DNA of 64,000 nt from Effrenium voratum (GCA_963377175.1 CAUJNA010001002.1:779883-843882); one strand, 5' to 3'. Counted from the stretch's first letter, positions 18,501 to 27,984 are shown. Numbers and translations are program-made. Notes: a model not told the origin generated them from the letters alone.

Positions 18501-19287
18501 CCTGGCCACTCTCAAACGGCTGGCCCAGGGGGACATCTTTACCAGCAAGGAGGTGGAACAAGCCCTGGGCCGGATTCAATGGGCTACTTCGGCGTGTCCA
18601 TTGACGAAACCTTTCCTCCAGCCCTTTTGGAGCTGGAAGAAGGCCTGCACCACTTCGGGCAGGCCACCGAAGCTGGTTCGTGCTCTGGCCATCCTTCTGG
18701 GGAAGCTCTTCAACCAGAGGTTCCCACTGGCATCTCCATTTGCTCCCACACTTCCATGGACGGGGGCATCTGATGCGGGAGCTGGCAAACAGGCGGACCA
18801 TGCATGGGTTGGTGGTTGGTGCTCGGACGTGCCCAACCCCGACAAGTCCCGAGTGAAGTGGTTCCAACACAGAATCACACCGGAGGGCGAGCCGTGGGCC
18901 TTCACTACTGGGGACCCGCAGCGGGCGATAGCGGCCTTGGAGCTCTTCGGCCTCCTCCTTTTGGTGAGGGCTGTTCTGCTTTGTGCAGCCGGCTCGGCTT
19001 CTCACACTAGGATTCTGGTTGCTAGTGATAACCAGGGAAACGTTTTCTCCCTGCTTAACGATTCCACTCGCAGGATGCCCAATGCGGCCATCCTCATGGA
19101 AATTGTGTTAACACTGCATGACCACCAGGTCATGTTAGGACCGTCGCATGTGAAGCGCGACTTTAACACATGGGCGGATGAACTTACTCATCCGGACCCG
19201 CAATTTCCGACTGAGAACCGGGTCTTCCCCTCAGTCGAAAGCGAATTGATCAAGCTGATCTTCGCTACTTTCCTTCCTCACCCATGA
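15472..19287 (+). CDS. Polyprotein: methyltransferase-like, RT, RNase H
   Basis: ATG at 15472, 1271 aa. Domains in order: a Pro-rich start; a Rossmann-like region (about 120-345) resembling cytosine-5 methyltransferases, with LLYAGKED, an acidic strand end VVAVDIL (D154), the PC-type motif IGGGPNCRTWS (C193), FLEHPEDP (E267) in the ENV position and FDQCRLG (Q309, R311); a long Pro/Gly linker; reverse transcriptase from about 655, with IRTIYDGSKGG, catalytic D877 in LKADVTKAHRRI and FVDDYCW (D946, D947); RNase H from about 1095 with D1101, E1157, D1186 and D1236. An insert of roughly 85 aa with three GAEGP(D/E) units splits the RT between its early blocks and D877. All catalytic positions of RT and RNase H are present, so the enzyme may be active. 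No integrase or protease was seen, in line with integration by the recombinase of the other half. Confidence 0.9.
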   Translation: MAGAGRFPAGAKGPDTGGRAQQARVPDNWQHTATPRNTPRRQPVPLPAPNIIKQDPVVFHKSSVGLNEGGQRFSATPLTSPTELSPGGDTFPWMENIPERLAQRLRWTQGTSPKVPSSGPIIVLLYAGKEDPTSLDSCLHANYPHLSSVVVAVDILRSGPKGNHDMLQPELYGALCTAAKQGRVVFIGGGPNCRTWSILRHIPKPGAPTPVRGRTRETLWGLPHLDQAAQTQLDEDSTLILRQMYITSLARASRSAVSLPGPKSFLEHPEDPVVSSSLPKAKECSSFWITEEGQLWMEENSLTAISFDQCRLGQLVKKATTLATDLPIQDWDQMRCTHQSHVGTSESSTLSRYPWDMMAGLAKAIAVSLAAPGHIRIPSQFPGNPKEPPKGRGSDPPGGPSPRGKRGPNQGGGPSSSHQGPEPGGKNAPKPRQHGHIHHEADTVSPRGTMSPDFPSPMPPMAGDAEQLEKEEHGDQVLDRPECLPAFRVPRLTDRVAIVQLGFRSRPLRDGGGKPSPGRLNPPFRRVSPLATLGALIMTLTRPWIDKVRMSLASGATTHPFQETDLEELRAILGPRHLHERCPGQPFLLDLVSHLASLSGDPDWEFPLTLKEGVPLGVSDPTLTSPGVWPTKEELKGEAWLGEDPPPPVAHDNYPTAELFAKEIESTFYEERALDMVDGPFTRSEAAERCRCKPEELCPGPLAGIDESDKIRTIYDGSKGGANAHIQAHTEEKTTAPMVGDCLHAIHWLRTAADHPHLLRAPSSGTDEEPRDVHQPVQGQSPGAEGPERDPHSTSLPPGAEGPDRGRRMMETSGGLDVSPRSTPSGKGPLPGAEGPDRRAPFPPTPPGTERPGGSRGEPLTWQPPTQGETFIILKADVTKAHRRIKVLQKDWKYQVACIQNRWWVNRVGTYGMASAQLYWGRKASLVLRLLYYIFPQVDWHLVFVDDYCWVLRCSRADWDATAILATLLALGVPLSWKKTALSPVNTWLGFVVDPITPCVLLAPVKHVIILATLKRLAQGDIFTSKEVEQALGRIQWATSACPLTKPFLQPFWSWKKACTTSGRPPKLVRALAILLGKLFNQRFPLASPFAPTLPWTGASDAGAGKQADHAWVGGWCSDVPNPDKSRVKWFQHRITPEGEPWAFTTGDPQRAIAALELFGLLLLVRAVLLCAAGSASHTRILVASDNQGNVFSLLNDSTRRMPNAAILMEIVLTLHDHQVMLGPSHVKRDFNTWADELTHPDPQFPTENRVFPSVESELIKLIFATFLPHP
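17816..17981 (+). repeat. 19-bp repeat copies 12-14 inside RT
   Basis: Copies start at 17816, 17864 and 17963, encoding GAEGPE, GAEGPD and GAEGPD within the low-complexity insert between RT blocks. Confidence 0.9.
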
Positions 19288-19332
19288 TGCCGGGAGGGCA
19301 TCCGGTGAGGTGGGAGGATTCCTCCCTCGCTG

Positions 19333-19491
19333 TGGGAGTGGCATCAATCCTACTCCCATCAGCTGCTGAGGGGAGCTGCCCAGTGGAACTGGGCAATCCT
19401 CCCATTTTGGCACTAACCCTTATGCGGCAATAAAGGAGGCACCGTTTTGCGAATAAGGCCTCAGTAGCACCTGAGTGGTGCTTCAAAGAGT
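19333..19491 (+). repeat. Shared tail B2 (159 bp)
   Basis: Second copy of the structured tail, starting 45 bp after the polyprotein stop. The GCCCAGT hairpin is at 19378-19394 and AATAAA at 19429-19434. Confidence 0.9.
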
Positions 19492-19496
19492 CTGGG
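19492..19496. other. Right junction pentamer CTGGG
   Basis: Followed by GATGGTTTTCAAATTTCAG, which is satellite sequence. Each later satellite unit also has CTGGG at this point (19872, 20249, 20625). Confidence 0.65.
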
Positions 19497-20850
19497 GATG
19501 GTTTTCAAATTTCAGAGGCTTCAGCTGGCTTTGGGTTTTGTGCTTGAGCAACCAATTCAAAGGGGAATGCTTTTAAGCAAATGGGCCACCAAATGAAAGG
19601 GGATGCTTTTAAGCAAGTGGGCCACCAATTGAAAGGGGAATGCTTTTAAGCAAGTGGGCCACCAATTGAAAGGGGAATGCTGTTGAGCAAAGCAACTGAT
19701 AGTGTATTTTCTGGGAGGGGGGGCTGGGGGCTTGCAGACTAATGTGGTCCCCCGAAAGGATGCCATTGTTGTGGCTCAGTGGGGTCTGTGAGGGGTACCC
19801 TTGTCATTGTCCCGATTGTTTTATCTTGCATCTTTTGAACACGGTTTAAACAAGAATTTGCAGTTTCAGGGCTGGGGGTGGTTTCAAGTTTCAGAGGTTT
19901 CATCTGGCTTTGGGTTTTTTCTTTGAGCAAGCAATTCAAAGGGGAATGCTTTTAAGCAAATGGGCCACCAATTGAAAGGGGATGCTTTTAAGCAAGTGGG
20001 CCACCAATTGAAAGGGGAATGCTTTTAAGCAAGTGGGACACCAATTGAAAGCGTTTTTTTTGAGTAAAGCAACTGATAGATTGTTTTCTGGGAGGGGGGG
20101 CTGGGGGCTTGCAGACTAATGTGGTCCCCCGAAAGGATGCCATTGTTGTGGTTCAGTGGGGTCTGTAAGGGGTACCCTTGTCATTGTCCTGATTTTTTTT
20201 CTTGCATCTTTTGAACACGGTTTAATAAAATAATTTGCAGTTTCAGGGCTGGGGTGGTTTTCAAGTTTCAGAGGTTTCATCTGGCTTTGGGTTTTTGTTT
20301 GAGCAAGCAATTCAAAGGGGAATGCTTTTAAGCAAATGGGCCACCAATTGAAAGGGGATGCTTTTAAGCAAGTGGGCCACCAATTGAAAGGGGAATGCTT
20401 TTAAGCAAGTGGGCCACCAATTGAAAGCGGTTTTTTTGAGTAACGCAACTGATAGATTGTTTTCTGGGAGGGGGGGCTGGGGGCTTGCAGACTAATGTGG
20501 TCCCCCGAAAGGATGCCATTGTTGTGGTTCAGTGGGGTCTGTGAGAGGTACCCTTGTCATTGTCCTGATTGTTTTATCTTGCATCTTTTGAACACGGTTT
20601 AATAAAGAGTTTGCAGTTTCAGGGCTGGGGGTGGTTTCAAGTTTCAGAGGTTTCAGCTGGCTTTGGGTTTTTTGTTTCAGCAAGGAATTCAAAGGGGAAT
20701 GCTTTTAAGCAAATGGGCCACCAACTGAAAGGGGATGCTTTTCAGCAAGTGGGCCACCAATTGAAAGGGGAATGCTTTTAAGCAAGTGGGCCACCAATTG
20801 AAAGCGGTTTTTTTTTTGAGTACAGCAACTGATAGATTATTTTCTGGGAG
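19497..20850. repeat. Satellite, ~377-bp unit, 3.6 copies
   Basis: Unit starts by CTGGG at 19492, 19872, 20249 and 20625 (spacing 380, 377, 376). Each unit contains three or four 36-37-bp subrepeats (AAGCAAGTGGGCCACCAATT plus GAAAGGGGAATGCTTTT) and a unique part with GGTCCCCCGAAAGGATGCCA. No gene. Confidence 0.95.
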
Positions 20851-21320
20851 GGGGGGCTCGGGGGGGATGGTTTTTTATATAAAAAATGATTTGTGGATAT
20901 TTGTTTTGTTTTTTCCCCCAGACAAAACAACTTTGAGTTGTTCTGGTCCGCATCAACAATGGGGGCGAACCATAATAAGGAAAAGCGCTTTCAATTCTTG
21001 ACTGACCCATGATTAATCGGGTGTTAACATTACCCCAAAATGGGATCCCATTGATTTTGACCCACAGCATTTGGTGAGTTTTTCGTCAGCTTCTCAGGGC
21101 ACCCTCGCCGCAAGCTGCGGCGTCGCATGCGCCGCCGTGCCGGTGCCCTTTGGACAAAAGAAAACCTGGGCTTGGAAGTGATCAACCCGACCTAGACTCT
21201 CCTTCTGACTTCCCCTAAGGGTCTCGACTCCCTCTAAACTGGTTGTTTCAAGAACCCCTGAAGAATTCCTCTGGGTTGTCCGTTGGAGGGTCGGGGAGTG
21301 CATGGACGATTAGAGAGCTG
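20851..21320. other. Noncoding stretch
   Basis: Contains a TIR-J relative (about 20990-21040), a CCCCAAAATGGGATCCCATT segment (MITE-5, also at 33580 and 37225) and a single TIR-A-like left end at 21193. No exon seen. Confidence 0.45.
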
Positions 21321-21409
21321 CCTAGAGTCTCCGTGACCCCTAGAAAAAGGGGAGTCATGACCCGAATCTTTGTTTTGGGCAATGACAACATTTTTGGGGG
21401 GGTCTGGGT
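21321..21409. mobile_element. TIR-A element
   Basis: Full left end (CCTAGAGTCTCCGTGACCCC); the right end is diverged to GGTCTGGGTAGACTC and shared with the next copy. Confidence 0.7.
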
Positions 21410-21507
21410 AGACTCTCCTTCTGACTTTGACCCTGTAAACATGGACCCGGTTGACTTTTAGGTAGTGACCAACCATGCTGAAAGGGTCAGAAGGAGTGTC
21501 TAGGTAC
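21410..21507. mobile_element. TIR-A variant with AAGGAG ends
   Basis: Ends GACTCTCCTTCTGACTTTGA and GGGTCAGAAGGAGTGTCTAG, head to tail with the previous copy. Confidence 0.65.
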
Positions 21508-21837
21508 ACCTGGGATTAAAAGATATATTCCTTTTGTGGGTAAAGATGTAAGATGGTTTGGAGCTTGATCAATTTGTCCATTTAGGGCCCCCGGCCATGA
21601 CCATGGGTAACTGTTTCCATGTGGGAAGTATTACTTTTTGTGGTTTTCCAACCAATGGTCATCCCATGTTCATCGGACCGTGTGATCAGCCCCCAGATGG
21701 GACGGCGCGCTACCTGTCTCCGAATCTGAGCCTCAAGGGTGTCTACCACAAAACGTGACCCCATTTGTAGACTCGGTATCCTTGGTTGCAGGGGGCTGTA
21801 GATGGTCTGTTTTCTGTTTTTTTTTGGGTTTCGTTGG

Positions 21838-22147
21838 TTGGTGGTTTGCTTGTTTGTTTGTTTGTTTGGTTGGTTGGTTGGATGGATGGATGGATGGATG
21901 GATGGATGTTTGTTTATTTGTTTGTTTGTTTGTTTGTTTGTCTGTTTGTTTGTTTGTTTGCCTGTTTGTGTGTTTGTTTGTTTGTGTGTTTGTTTGTTTG
22001 TTTGTTTGTTTGCTTGTTTGTTTGTTTGTTTTTTGTTTGTTTGTTTATTTGTTTGTTTGTTTGTTTGTTTGTTTGTTTGTTTGTCTGTGTGTTTGTTTGT
22101 TTATTTGTTTGTTTGTTTGTTTGTTGGTTTGTTTGTTTTTTTTTGCC
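21838..22147. repeat. GTTT tetranucleotide microsatellite
   Basis: About 310 bp of GTTT with a GGAT island. It is open in several frames (Cys/Leu/Val/Phe-rich), which is not coding evidence. Confidence 0.97.
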
Positions 22148-22482
22148 GTTTTTTGTTTTGTTTGAGTCTCCGAATCTGATCCTTACAAAAAGGGCATCAG
22201 CTACCAAAAGTCATGACCATTGTTAAAGGGTCACAAGGAGACGCCCCAAGTAAATGGAATTATATGGTAACCCTGGCTTTAGGGGGCTTACAATCAAGTA
22301 AGTACTGAGATACCAGGGCAAAGCTGGCATTTAGTGATTTGTCCCAGACCATCCAATTGGGCTCTAGGTCAACCTCGCGCGAGAGCGTCGCTCTAGCGCG
22401 GCTGTTGTCGGTTCGGAAGGTAGCCCTTAGCTGTGGATTGTTGGTTTGGGTTTTTGAGCCTTGTTTCCTGCGGGGTAAATGG
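22148..22482. other. Noncoding stretch
   Basis: Begins with a TIR-A-like fragment (GAGTCTCCGAATCTGATCC). No exon seen. Confidence 0.4.
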
Positions 22483-22612
22483 TCTAGGGGTTGATTCCTT
22501 TCCCATTCTTTTCTTCCATCGTTCTTTTCAACAACGGATCGCTGTTTTTTCAGGGTTTTGGGTGGATTAGAAAGAAATTCGGATGCCTGGGTTCAGAATG
22601 GAAAAATGGCAG
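22483..22612. mobile_element. TIR-H element
   Basis: Family TIR-H: about 110-130 bp, ends TTCTAGGGGTTGATTCC and GGAATC..CCTAGAA or AGAATGG variants, with inner CCATTCTTTTC, TTTCAAAAACGGATC and GGTTTTCTAGAAAG. Confidence 0.65.
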
Positions 22613-23356
22613 GTCCCCCCACAAATGGGGCACCATGCCTTCCAGACCTAGCGATTCGATTCAGCTCCAAGCCAGCTGAATTGGACCAAAGGAGCTGAGT
22701 GCCCTTGGCAGCCCGCGCATCTCATGCAACCCCTCAGGCTCTCTCGGAACCTTTCCGAGAGGAATACCGGAATCAAGGAACATACGCAACTGGCGAATAT
22801 TTCATTTCAGCAACCACAGGGGTCCTTTTTCTTACCTCTTAAAAACACAACTTTTCAACTTTTCGGGCAACATGGGCTATATGTCTGTAAAAGGTGAAAG
22901 CTTCCCCAATCCTTGGAGTTTTGAGGGGTAATATTTTTTGGTCAGTTTGATTTTTACTCATGGTGCTTCCTTGTTAGGATGACGTTCAAAAGTCGTCCAA
23001 CACCAGCAAGGCCTGCAAAGTGCCAAGGCTTCTCCACGGAAATGTGAGACCCGGTTGTTTTTTATTGCTTCCCGCGCAAAGGGGGGACCAAATTTAGGTG
23101 GACATCAGCTAGGTGGGAATTCATTCAACTATTTGCAGGTGGACTTTTCCCACTAAAAACGTCATGGCCACAAGCGGCAAACAAATAGTCTGGCCTTTGG
23201 GCCAGTTCGGAAGTGAGAAGTGGGAGGCTTTGGGTGTTCAACCAATTTAGTTGCTTTCGTCCATGCTTTATAATAGTTGGCAGGAGACTTCTGAGGGTTA
23301 CCCCAGCTTATAACCAGTTGTAACCTACCCAGTTGATTGATCCAATCTTTGCTTAG
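22613..23356. other. Noncoding stretch with one TIR-C copy
   Basis: Contains TIR-C at 22831-22930. The last part (23230-23355) leads to an acceptor-like TTTGCTTAG before the exon candidate. Confidence 0.4.
22831..22930. mobile_element. TIR-C element
   Basis: Family TIR-C: about 100 bp, ends CTTACCTCTTAAAA and TTTTAAGGGGTAAG, core CAACTTTTTGGGTAACATGG, GGCTATATGTCTGTAAAAGG and CCCCAATCCTTGGAG. Confidence 0.8.
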
Positions 23357-23512
23357 GCTCATCCGCTTCTTCTTGTTCGACTCCGTGGGCCCCGCGCACA
23401 AGAGCTACATCATTTGCGGTTTCTGGGCGCTTCTGATGGCGACTCGGATACCGAGCCCTACGCACAAAGAAACGCGATGGGTGTTTCTCTTGAAATGGGG
23501 TCATGTGAAATG
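23357..23512 (+). CDS. Candidate exon, 52 codons, good splice context
   Basis: Open for exactly 52 codons between acceptor-like TTTGCTTAG (AG at 23355-23356) and donor-like GTAGGT (23513). The reading contains GASDGDSDTEPYAQRN and VSLEMGSCEM, a plausible soluble-protein segment. A second frame is also open (RLIRFFLFDSVGPAHKSYII), so the frame is not certain. The 156-bp length is a multiple of three and the ends are phase 0 in the preferred frame. No family recognised. Confidence 0.45.
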
Positions 23513-24117
23513 GTAGGTTTCCTTTTGGTTTCTCTTTAAATACCAACCAAAAGGGCTTCGTAATTTTGATCCCCGGCCACAAACCCTTGGAACCCTTCCG
23601 GAACGTCCCCTGAACGCTCCCAACCACAGCTGGCTGTGGACGAACTCGGCACATGGGAGCATGGTTCTGACCATTTTTTGGGTTGCAAGGTCAGCGATAG
23701 GCCCCAAGTTTGTTTGTTTCCTAGGTTTGGCGAGGCGTTTTTCTGCGTGGTGGGAGGCATTGTGTGCGTGGACATCCCACCGTTTGTCCGTGGGCCGGGC
23801 AGTTGCGATCGGTTCCACCCTAAACCAAGGCTGAGGCTGAGCCTATTCCAAAGAAACACTACACCAACCCTCAACCCGCCCTAAACACATCTGAAACCAA
23901 CCCCAAGCCAACCCCAAACCCAGCCTTCGCGCATACCTAGCCCACCTTGGACTAACCTTAAACCACCCGACCCGGAGCCCTTGTTCGCCACGCACCTGAG
24001 ACAAACCCGAAACCCAGCCCAAACTATACAGGGCTCCTTAAAAGATACCTTTTGCCCATTTGAAACATGGCTTTTTCCACCAAAATAAAGGGAACCCTTT
24101 ACAAGGCAATCTTCAGG
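23513..24117. other. Noncoding stretch
   Basis: Begins with a donor-like GTAGGT and contains repeated AACCCCAAACC/AACCC-rich stretches near 23880-24010. No exon seen. Confidence 0.4.
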
Positions 24118-24260
24118 TGAGCCACAATCCAAACCTGGGTAAATGAAGGGTAGTAAGGGGCAGTCCCAGCCGGAAATAGTTGCAGCCGCCTTTCTAATTC
24201 TTGAGGCATGGTTCTGGGATTACGACCCTTTTTTAATACCGGGTTTTGATTGTGACTCGT
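24118..24260. mobile_element. TIR-F element
   Basis: Family TIR-F: about 135-140 bp, ends GAGCCACAATCAAAACC and GGTTTTGATTGTGACTC, inner GGTAGATGAAGGTTAGTAAG and CATGGTTCTGGG. Confidence 0.8.
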
Positions 24261-25530
24261 GTTTTTCATGTTTCTGGATCCCCACACCATCCCCGATCCG
24301 ACGAGGTGAGCCATATGTTAGTGAAGCACCGCAGAAGCGTCGTCCGGGCCTCAGAGCCTCTGCAGCAGCTGCAGCCTGTAGGAGGCCTCAGCTGCAGCCT
24401 GTAGGAGGCCATGGAAGAGACGAGAAGGAACGCCAGAGGCGAGATCATGGCTTTTCTCCCGCAAACTTGGCCGGCTTCAGGAAACCGACCTGGGGCGCGG
24501 AAAAGCTTTAACCTGGCCAGTGAATCTCCCCAGATCAACATGGAAGAGAAGGAATGGCAGGATTGAAGAAACCGGTTGCAAAGCACTTTGAATCTCAAGG
24601 GGCAGGGGAAGTGAGGTAAGTCCAAAGGGAAGACCATGAAATGGCTTTTTGGCACAAGTAAGAAACTCTGAAACCATTCTGATTCACCAGGAAGCCCGGG
24701 AAGGCACATTTTGAGGGCCCTCTAAAACATATCCACACGAAAGAAGAAACAAAAGAGGTCTCGGTTGGCCGGCTCATGCCAGTGATGCGAGCGACAAAGA
24801 TATATGGTTTTGTCCAGCCCGTTGCAGGCACCAAATTTGGGCGTCTTGAGGGTACTGTTTGTGGTAAAGCACCAAATTTAGGGGGTTGCCAAAATGTTGG
24901 TGCATTCTCACAAGAATTCTGCAGGGCATCAGATTCCCCCTATCCTCCCAGAACTTCCCGTAGTAAGTGAGAACAAGGGTTACGCAATTGTTGTTCCGAT
25001 TTGCATCCCTGTGGACTTACCTCAGCAACAGAACCGCGAATTCCAGGTTTGTTCGTACAGGTCGGTCTCTTCTTGCATATCTGGTGTCTCCTGTTTGCTT
25101 TGATCATTTTGTGTCTTTGTTTTGGCTTTGCTGTTTTGATAGGTTTTTTTTTGGATTTGTTTAAGGGGAAACAAAAAGGAACAAAATCATTTTCGGGGTC
25201 GCCAAAGACAGCGCCAATGTACTGATTGACAAATGACTCATGGGAAGGCGGAACAAATACAATAAACACGAAGCAAAACTGGATCGACGGGAAGCCTTGC
25301 CAAGTCTGCGCGAAGGTCTGCAATGTCGCCTACGTTGCCGCCATGATTCTGAGCTGGAACTAAAAGGGGGTCTTGCAAACTTTAGAAGTTGTCATGTAAG
25401 ATAATGTTCATGTACTTTGCCTACAGGTTATTTTGGCCATTGCGGATATTTTGCGAATCCCTTCTCCACCGTATCAAGGAGTTGTTCTTGAGCTACGGAT
25501 GTCGAGGGAGAAACCCATCCGCCTCCAAGG
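24261..25530. other. Noncoding stretch with one GC-richer island
   Basis: A GC-richer, protein-like island at about 24330-24515 includes a 21-bp tandem duplication (GCTGCAGCCTGTAGGAGGCC twice). It is open on both strands, so I do not assign a gene. The rest has no exon signal. Confidence 0.35.
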
Positions 25531-25531
25531 A

Positions 25532-25672
25532 ACATGTACCCTTCAGGGCCCAAAAGCAATCGAGACCCTACTGTAATTGTAGTCTCTTTTGTGAAAAGAA
25601 GAAAATGTTTATATAATTTTATTTTAAAGGTATCCGCAGAAAGTCCGGTTCCTTAGGTTTGTACCTAGAGTC
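25532..25672. repeat. Repeat copy with empty TIR-C site
   Basis: Matches 26297-26535 (CAATCGAGACCCTA, GTAGTCTC, AAAGTCCGGTTCCTTAGG), but has a single TTTATA (25608-25613) where the other copy carries a TIR-C element. Confidence 0.75.
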
Positions 25673-25837
25673 TCACGTTGCAAACATCCCGCTCGAGTTG
25701 ATTTCAGATGCCGCGTCCTGTTAAAACTGTGAGCTTGAGCTTGGGCTTGACTCGGCGGTGTAGGCGGATGGGATCCCTTGGCCCTGGGGTTCCTTGCCCC
25801 CATGAAAAGAGTGGTTGACCCAACTTGCATGACGAAA

Positions 25838-26000
25838 ACCCTTAGGTAAATAATGGTCGTATTAGTTTCCATTGTTTTAATGGTGGTCCACTTGTTCTGA
25901 ATCACACCTGGGGCCTTGCATAAGGCAAACCCTTAGGTAAATAATGGTGGTTGTCTTAGCCCCCGTTGTTTTAATGGTCCACTTGTTCTGAATCACACCT
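25838..26000. repeat. Direct duplication, ~70-bp unit x2
   Basis: Units at about 25838-25908 and 25928-26000 share CCCTTAGGTAAATAATGG and CACTTGTTCTGAATCACACC. Confidence 0.85.
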
Positions 26001-26296
26001 CAACCCAGCTCTCTGTGACGTGCCATGTCCATTTGGCTTCGCGTTGCAGGGCCCTCAAAAGACACACTTGTGGAACGTGGGAACTGGTTTTCCACCTTAA
26101 AGACACACTCAACTTAAAAGGGTTTCCTACCCAGGAGTCGGTGCTAGGGAGTGTGCCGCAAAGTGGAGCCTTTCCTGTCAGTCGGTTGAAAGGTTCAAAG
26201 AGGTTTTCACCAACCCTTCGAGCTGATTACCCTAAGGGTCATGTTCCCTCCAATGGAGAAATCCTCAGGGCCCTTGAACACGCCCAGGTTTGAGTC

Positions 26297-26535
26297 TTGA
26301 GGGCCCAAAAACAATCGAGACCCTAATTGTAGTCTCTGATTTTGTTAAGAAGAACGTTTGTTTATACTTACCTCTTAAACACACAACTTTTGAACTTTTT
26401 GGGTGGCATGGGCTATACGTCTGTAAAAGATGACAAATTCCTCAATCCTTGGAGTTTTAAGGGGTAAGTTTATAGAATCATAGTTTAAAGGTATCTACAA
26501 AAAGTCCGGTTCCTTAGGTTTGCACCTAGAGTCTC
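26297..26535. repeat. Repeat copy with filled TIR-C site
   Basis: Paralogue of 25532-25672 interrupted by TIR-C (26367-26468), flanked by TTTATA on both sides. Confidence 0.8.
26367..26468. mobile_element. TIR-C element with TTTATA target duplication
   Basis: The element is bounded by TTTATA at 26361-26366 and 26469-26474. The empty paralogous site has one TTTATA, which fixes the edges and shows a 6-bp target duplication. Confidence 0.85.
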
Positions 26536-26616
26536 ATCACCCTTCAAAAATAGGGTCATGACCCCTTTCTTTTGGGCAATGGCCCCATGTTTTTAGGGTC
26601 ATGGAGAGTCTAGGTA
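26525..26616. mobile_element. TIR-A element
   Basis: Both ends present (CCTAGAGTCTCATCACCC; GTCATGGAGAGTCTAGG). Confidence 0.8.
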
Positions 26617-27252
26617 GTTGTTTTAGTTGGCTGATTGGTTGGGGTTCCATGTGCCCCACTAAAAGTGATTCACTTTGGGCAGATCAGTTTGGACGGTCTT
26701 CAGCTAAGGATCCTATGGAGCATCTACGCTGCCCCATTGCTGAACCAAGACAACCTGGAGATGCACGTCTACGTCCTAGCGATCACCTTTGTGGGACGCA
26801 CCGCCAGCCTCTGTTTCTTTGCCCAAAGCCAACCTTTTCACCTTTAAAAGGTGATCACCAACTTATTTCCAGGTTTTCTGGGTAGAAGCAAAAATCACCT
26901 TTTATCTCCAGGTGTTCTGGCGTTAAAAAAAACACCTTTCATTTCCAGGTTTTCTGGGTAAGTTTATTAAACCAAAAAAACAGGTGGCTAATCACCAGGT
27001 TTTCTGGGTACGTTAAAAAAAAGGAAAAGAAGAACAAAACAATAGAAACAACAAAAAAAAAAAGCAGGCGGCTGCTCCCCAAAGCCATGGCCAGTCTCGT
27101 GCCCTCGGGGCCCTGAGGTTTGGGACCTTCTCGGCTTCTCGCGGCTCGGCTCGGAGCGCTCTTGCGAGAGACGGGCGGAGCGAGGAGCGAAGGAGCGAGG
27201 ATCTCTACGCCATTGGGGCCCCCAGCGATTGGGGCCCTTTGACCCGTTTCTG
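26617..27252. other. Noncoding stretch with a GC-rich island
   Basis: The motif GGTTTTCTGGGT recurs near 26872, 26950 and 26998 after each of several TTTCCAGG tracts (degenerate tandem repeat). The island 27060-27235 is protein-like on both strands, so no strand is assigned. Confidence 0.4.
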
Positions 27253-27350
27253 TTTTGGGGGGTGTTGGGTTCCCCAACTCAAAGAGACGAAACCCGAAGA
27301 AGAGTTGTGCTCGGGAAGTTCGACTTATTCTAACCTCTCTGGAGGACCTA
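27253..27350. mobile_element. TIR-B element, diverged
   Basis: The right end (CTAACCTCTCTGGAGGACCTAG) is clear; the left part keeps GGGTTCCCC only. Confidence 0.6.
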
Positions 27351-27597
27351 GGAAATTTTTGCTTGAGGTTGAGGCTACCGGAGGTTTCGTTTCAAATTCA
27401 AAGGGAAACCGAAAGGAAAGCCACCAGTTTAGGCCAATAGATAAATGTTCATCGAGAGAGCCCCTTTGGAAGGAAGATGGGAACCTGATGACTCACGTGA
27501 AGAGTCTTGAATCGAGCATGGGCATTGTCGCGGAAGATAATTGAAAACACCACACATTTGCAGGGCATCGTTGAGGAGTCTGCCATCGCTGAATTGC

Positions 27598-27706
27598 TTC
27601 CATTTGCTGTCTTTTCTTTTGTTTTGCCCTGTTGGTTTTAAAGGGAATCTATCACTACTGGACATACCTTATTTTTTTGCCAGGGGTCGAAAAACCAAAT
27701 GGAAGA
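27598..27706. mobile_element. TIR-D element, full copy
   Basis: CTTCCATTTG at the left and CAAATGGAAG at the right, with the TTTTAAAGGGAATCTATCAC core. Confidence 0.8.
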
Positions 27707-27984
27707 TTGGCTGCCATGCATTAGTCCGATATGCTAGATAGCAGTCGAGGTTCTTGAACTCTCCTTCGCCCCCTAGAAAAGGGGCCCCTTGTGGGCAGAC
27801 AAGCCCTGTAGTGACACGGATGACGGAAATTCTCATTGATTGCAAATACTTGCGTGACAGACTGTGGCGAGGTAGACCGTCATTGCCACGGTTGTAAGCC
27901 CCAAACCCCATGTTTTGTTTGTTAACTTGGATGAGCAGCATAAATAGCAATGCGGATCAATGTCATAAATGTGGTACACTTGCA

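Larger units (their letters stand above)
7032..19491 (+). mobile_element. DIRS-like tyrosine-recombinase retroelement, bipartite
   Basis: A 12.46-kb element. Order: leader A1 (7032-7140), unknown 1173-aa ORF, tyrosine recombinase, tail B1 (13596-13754), CTGGG, leader A2 (13760-13868), Gag-like ORF, methyltransferase-like/RT/RNase H ORF, tail B2 (19333-19491). There is no long terminal repeat, DDE integrase or aspartic protease that I can see. RT plus RNase H plus a tyrosine recombinase defines DIRS-class elements. PAT/Ngaro-type members have split direct repeats A1...B1A2...B2, which is the order seen here, but there the B1A2 joint lies near one end; here it lies between the two coding halves. 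Alternative: two tandem units with shared ends. Coding parts are GC-rich against an AT-richer surround. Near-identical repeats imply recent activity or gene conversion. Confidence 0.8.

Noticed and set aside
7032..19491. LTR retrotransposon or retrovirus-like element
   Set aside because: No long terminal repeats with TG..CA, no protease and no DDE integrase; a tyrosine recombinase is present instead.
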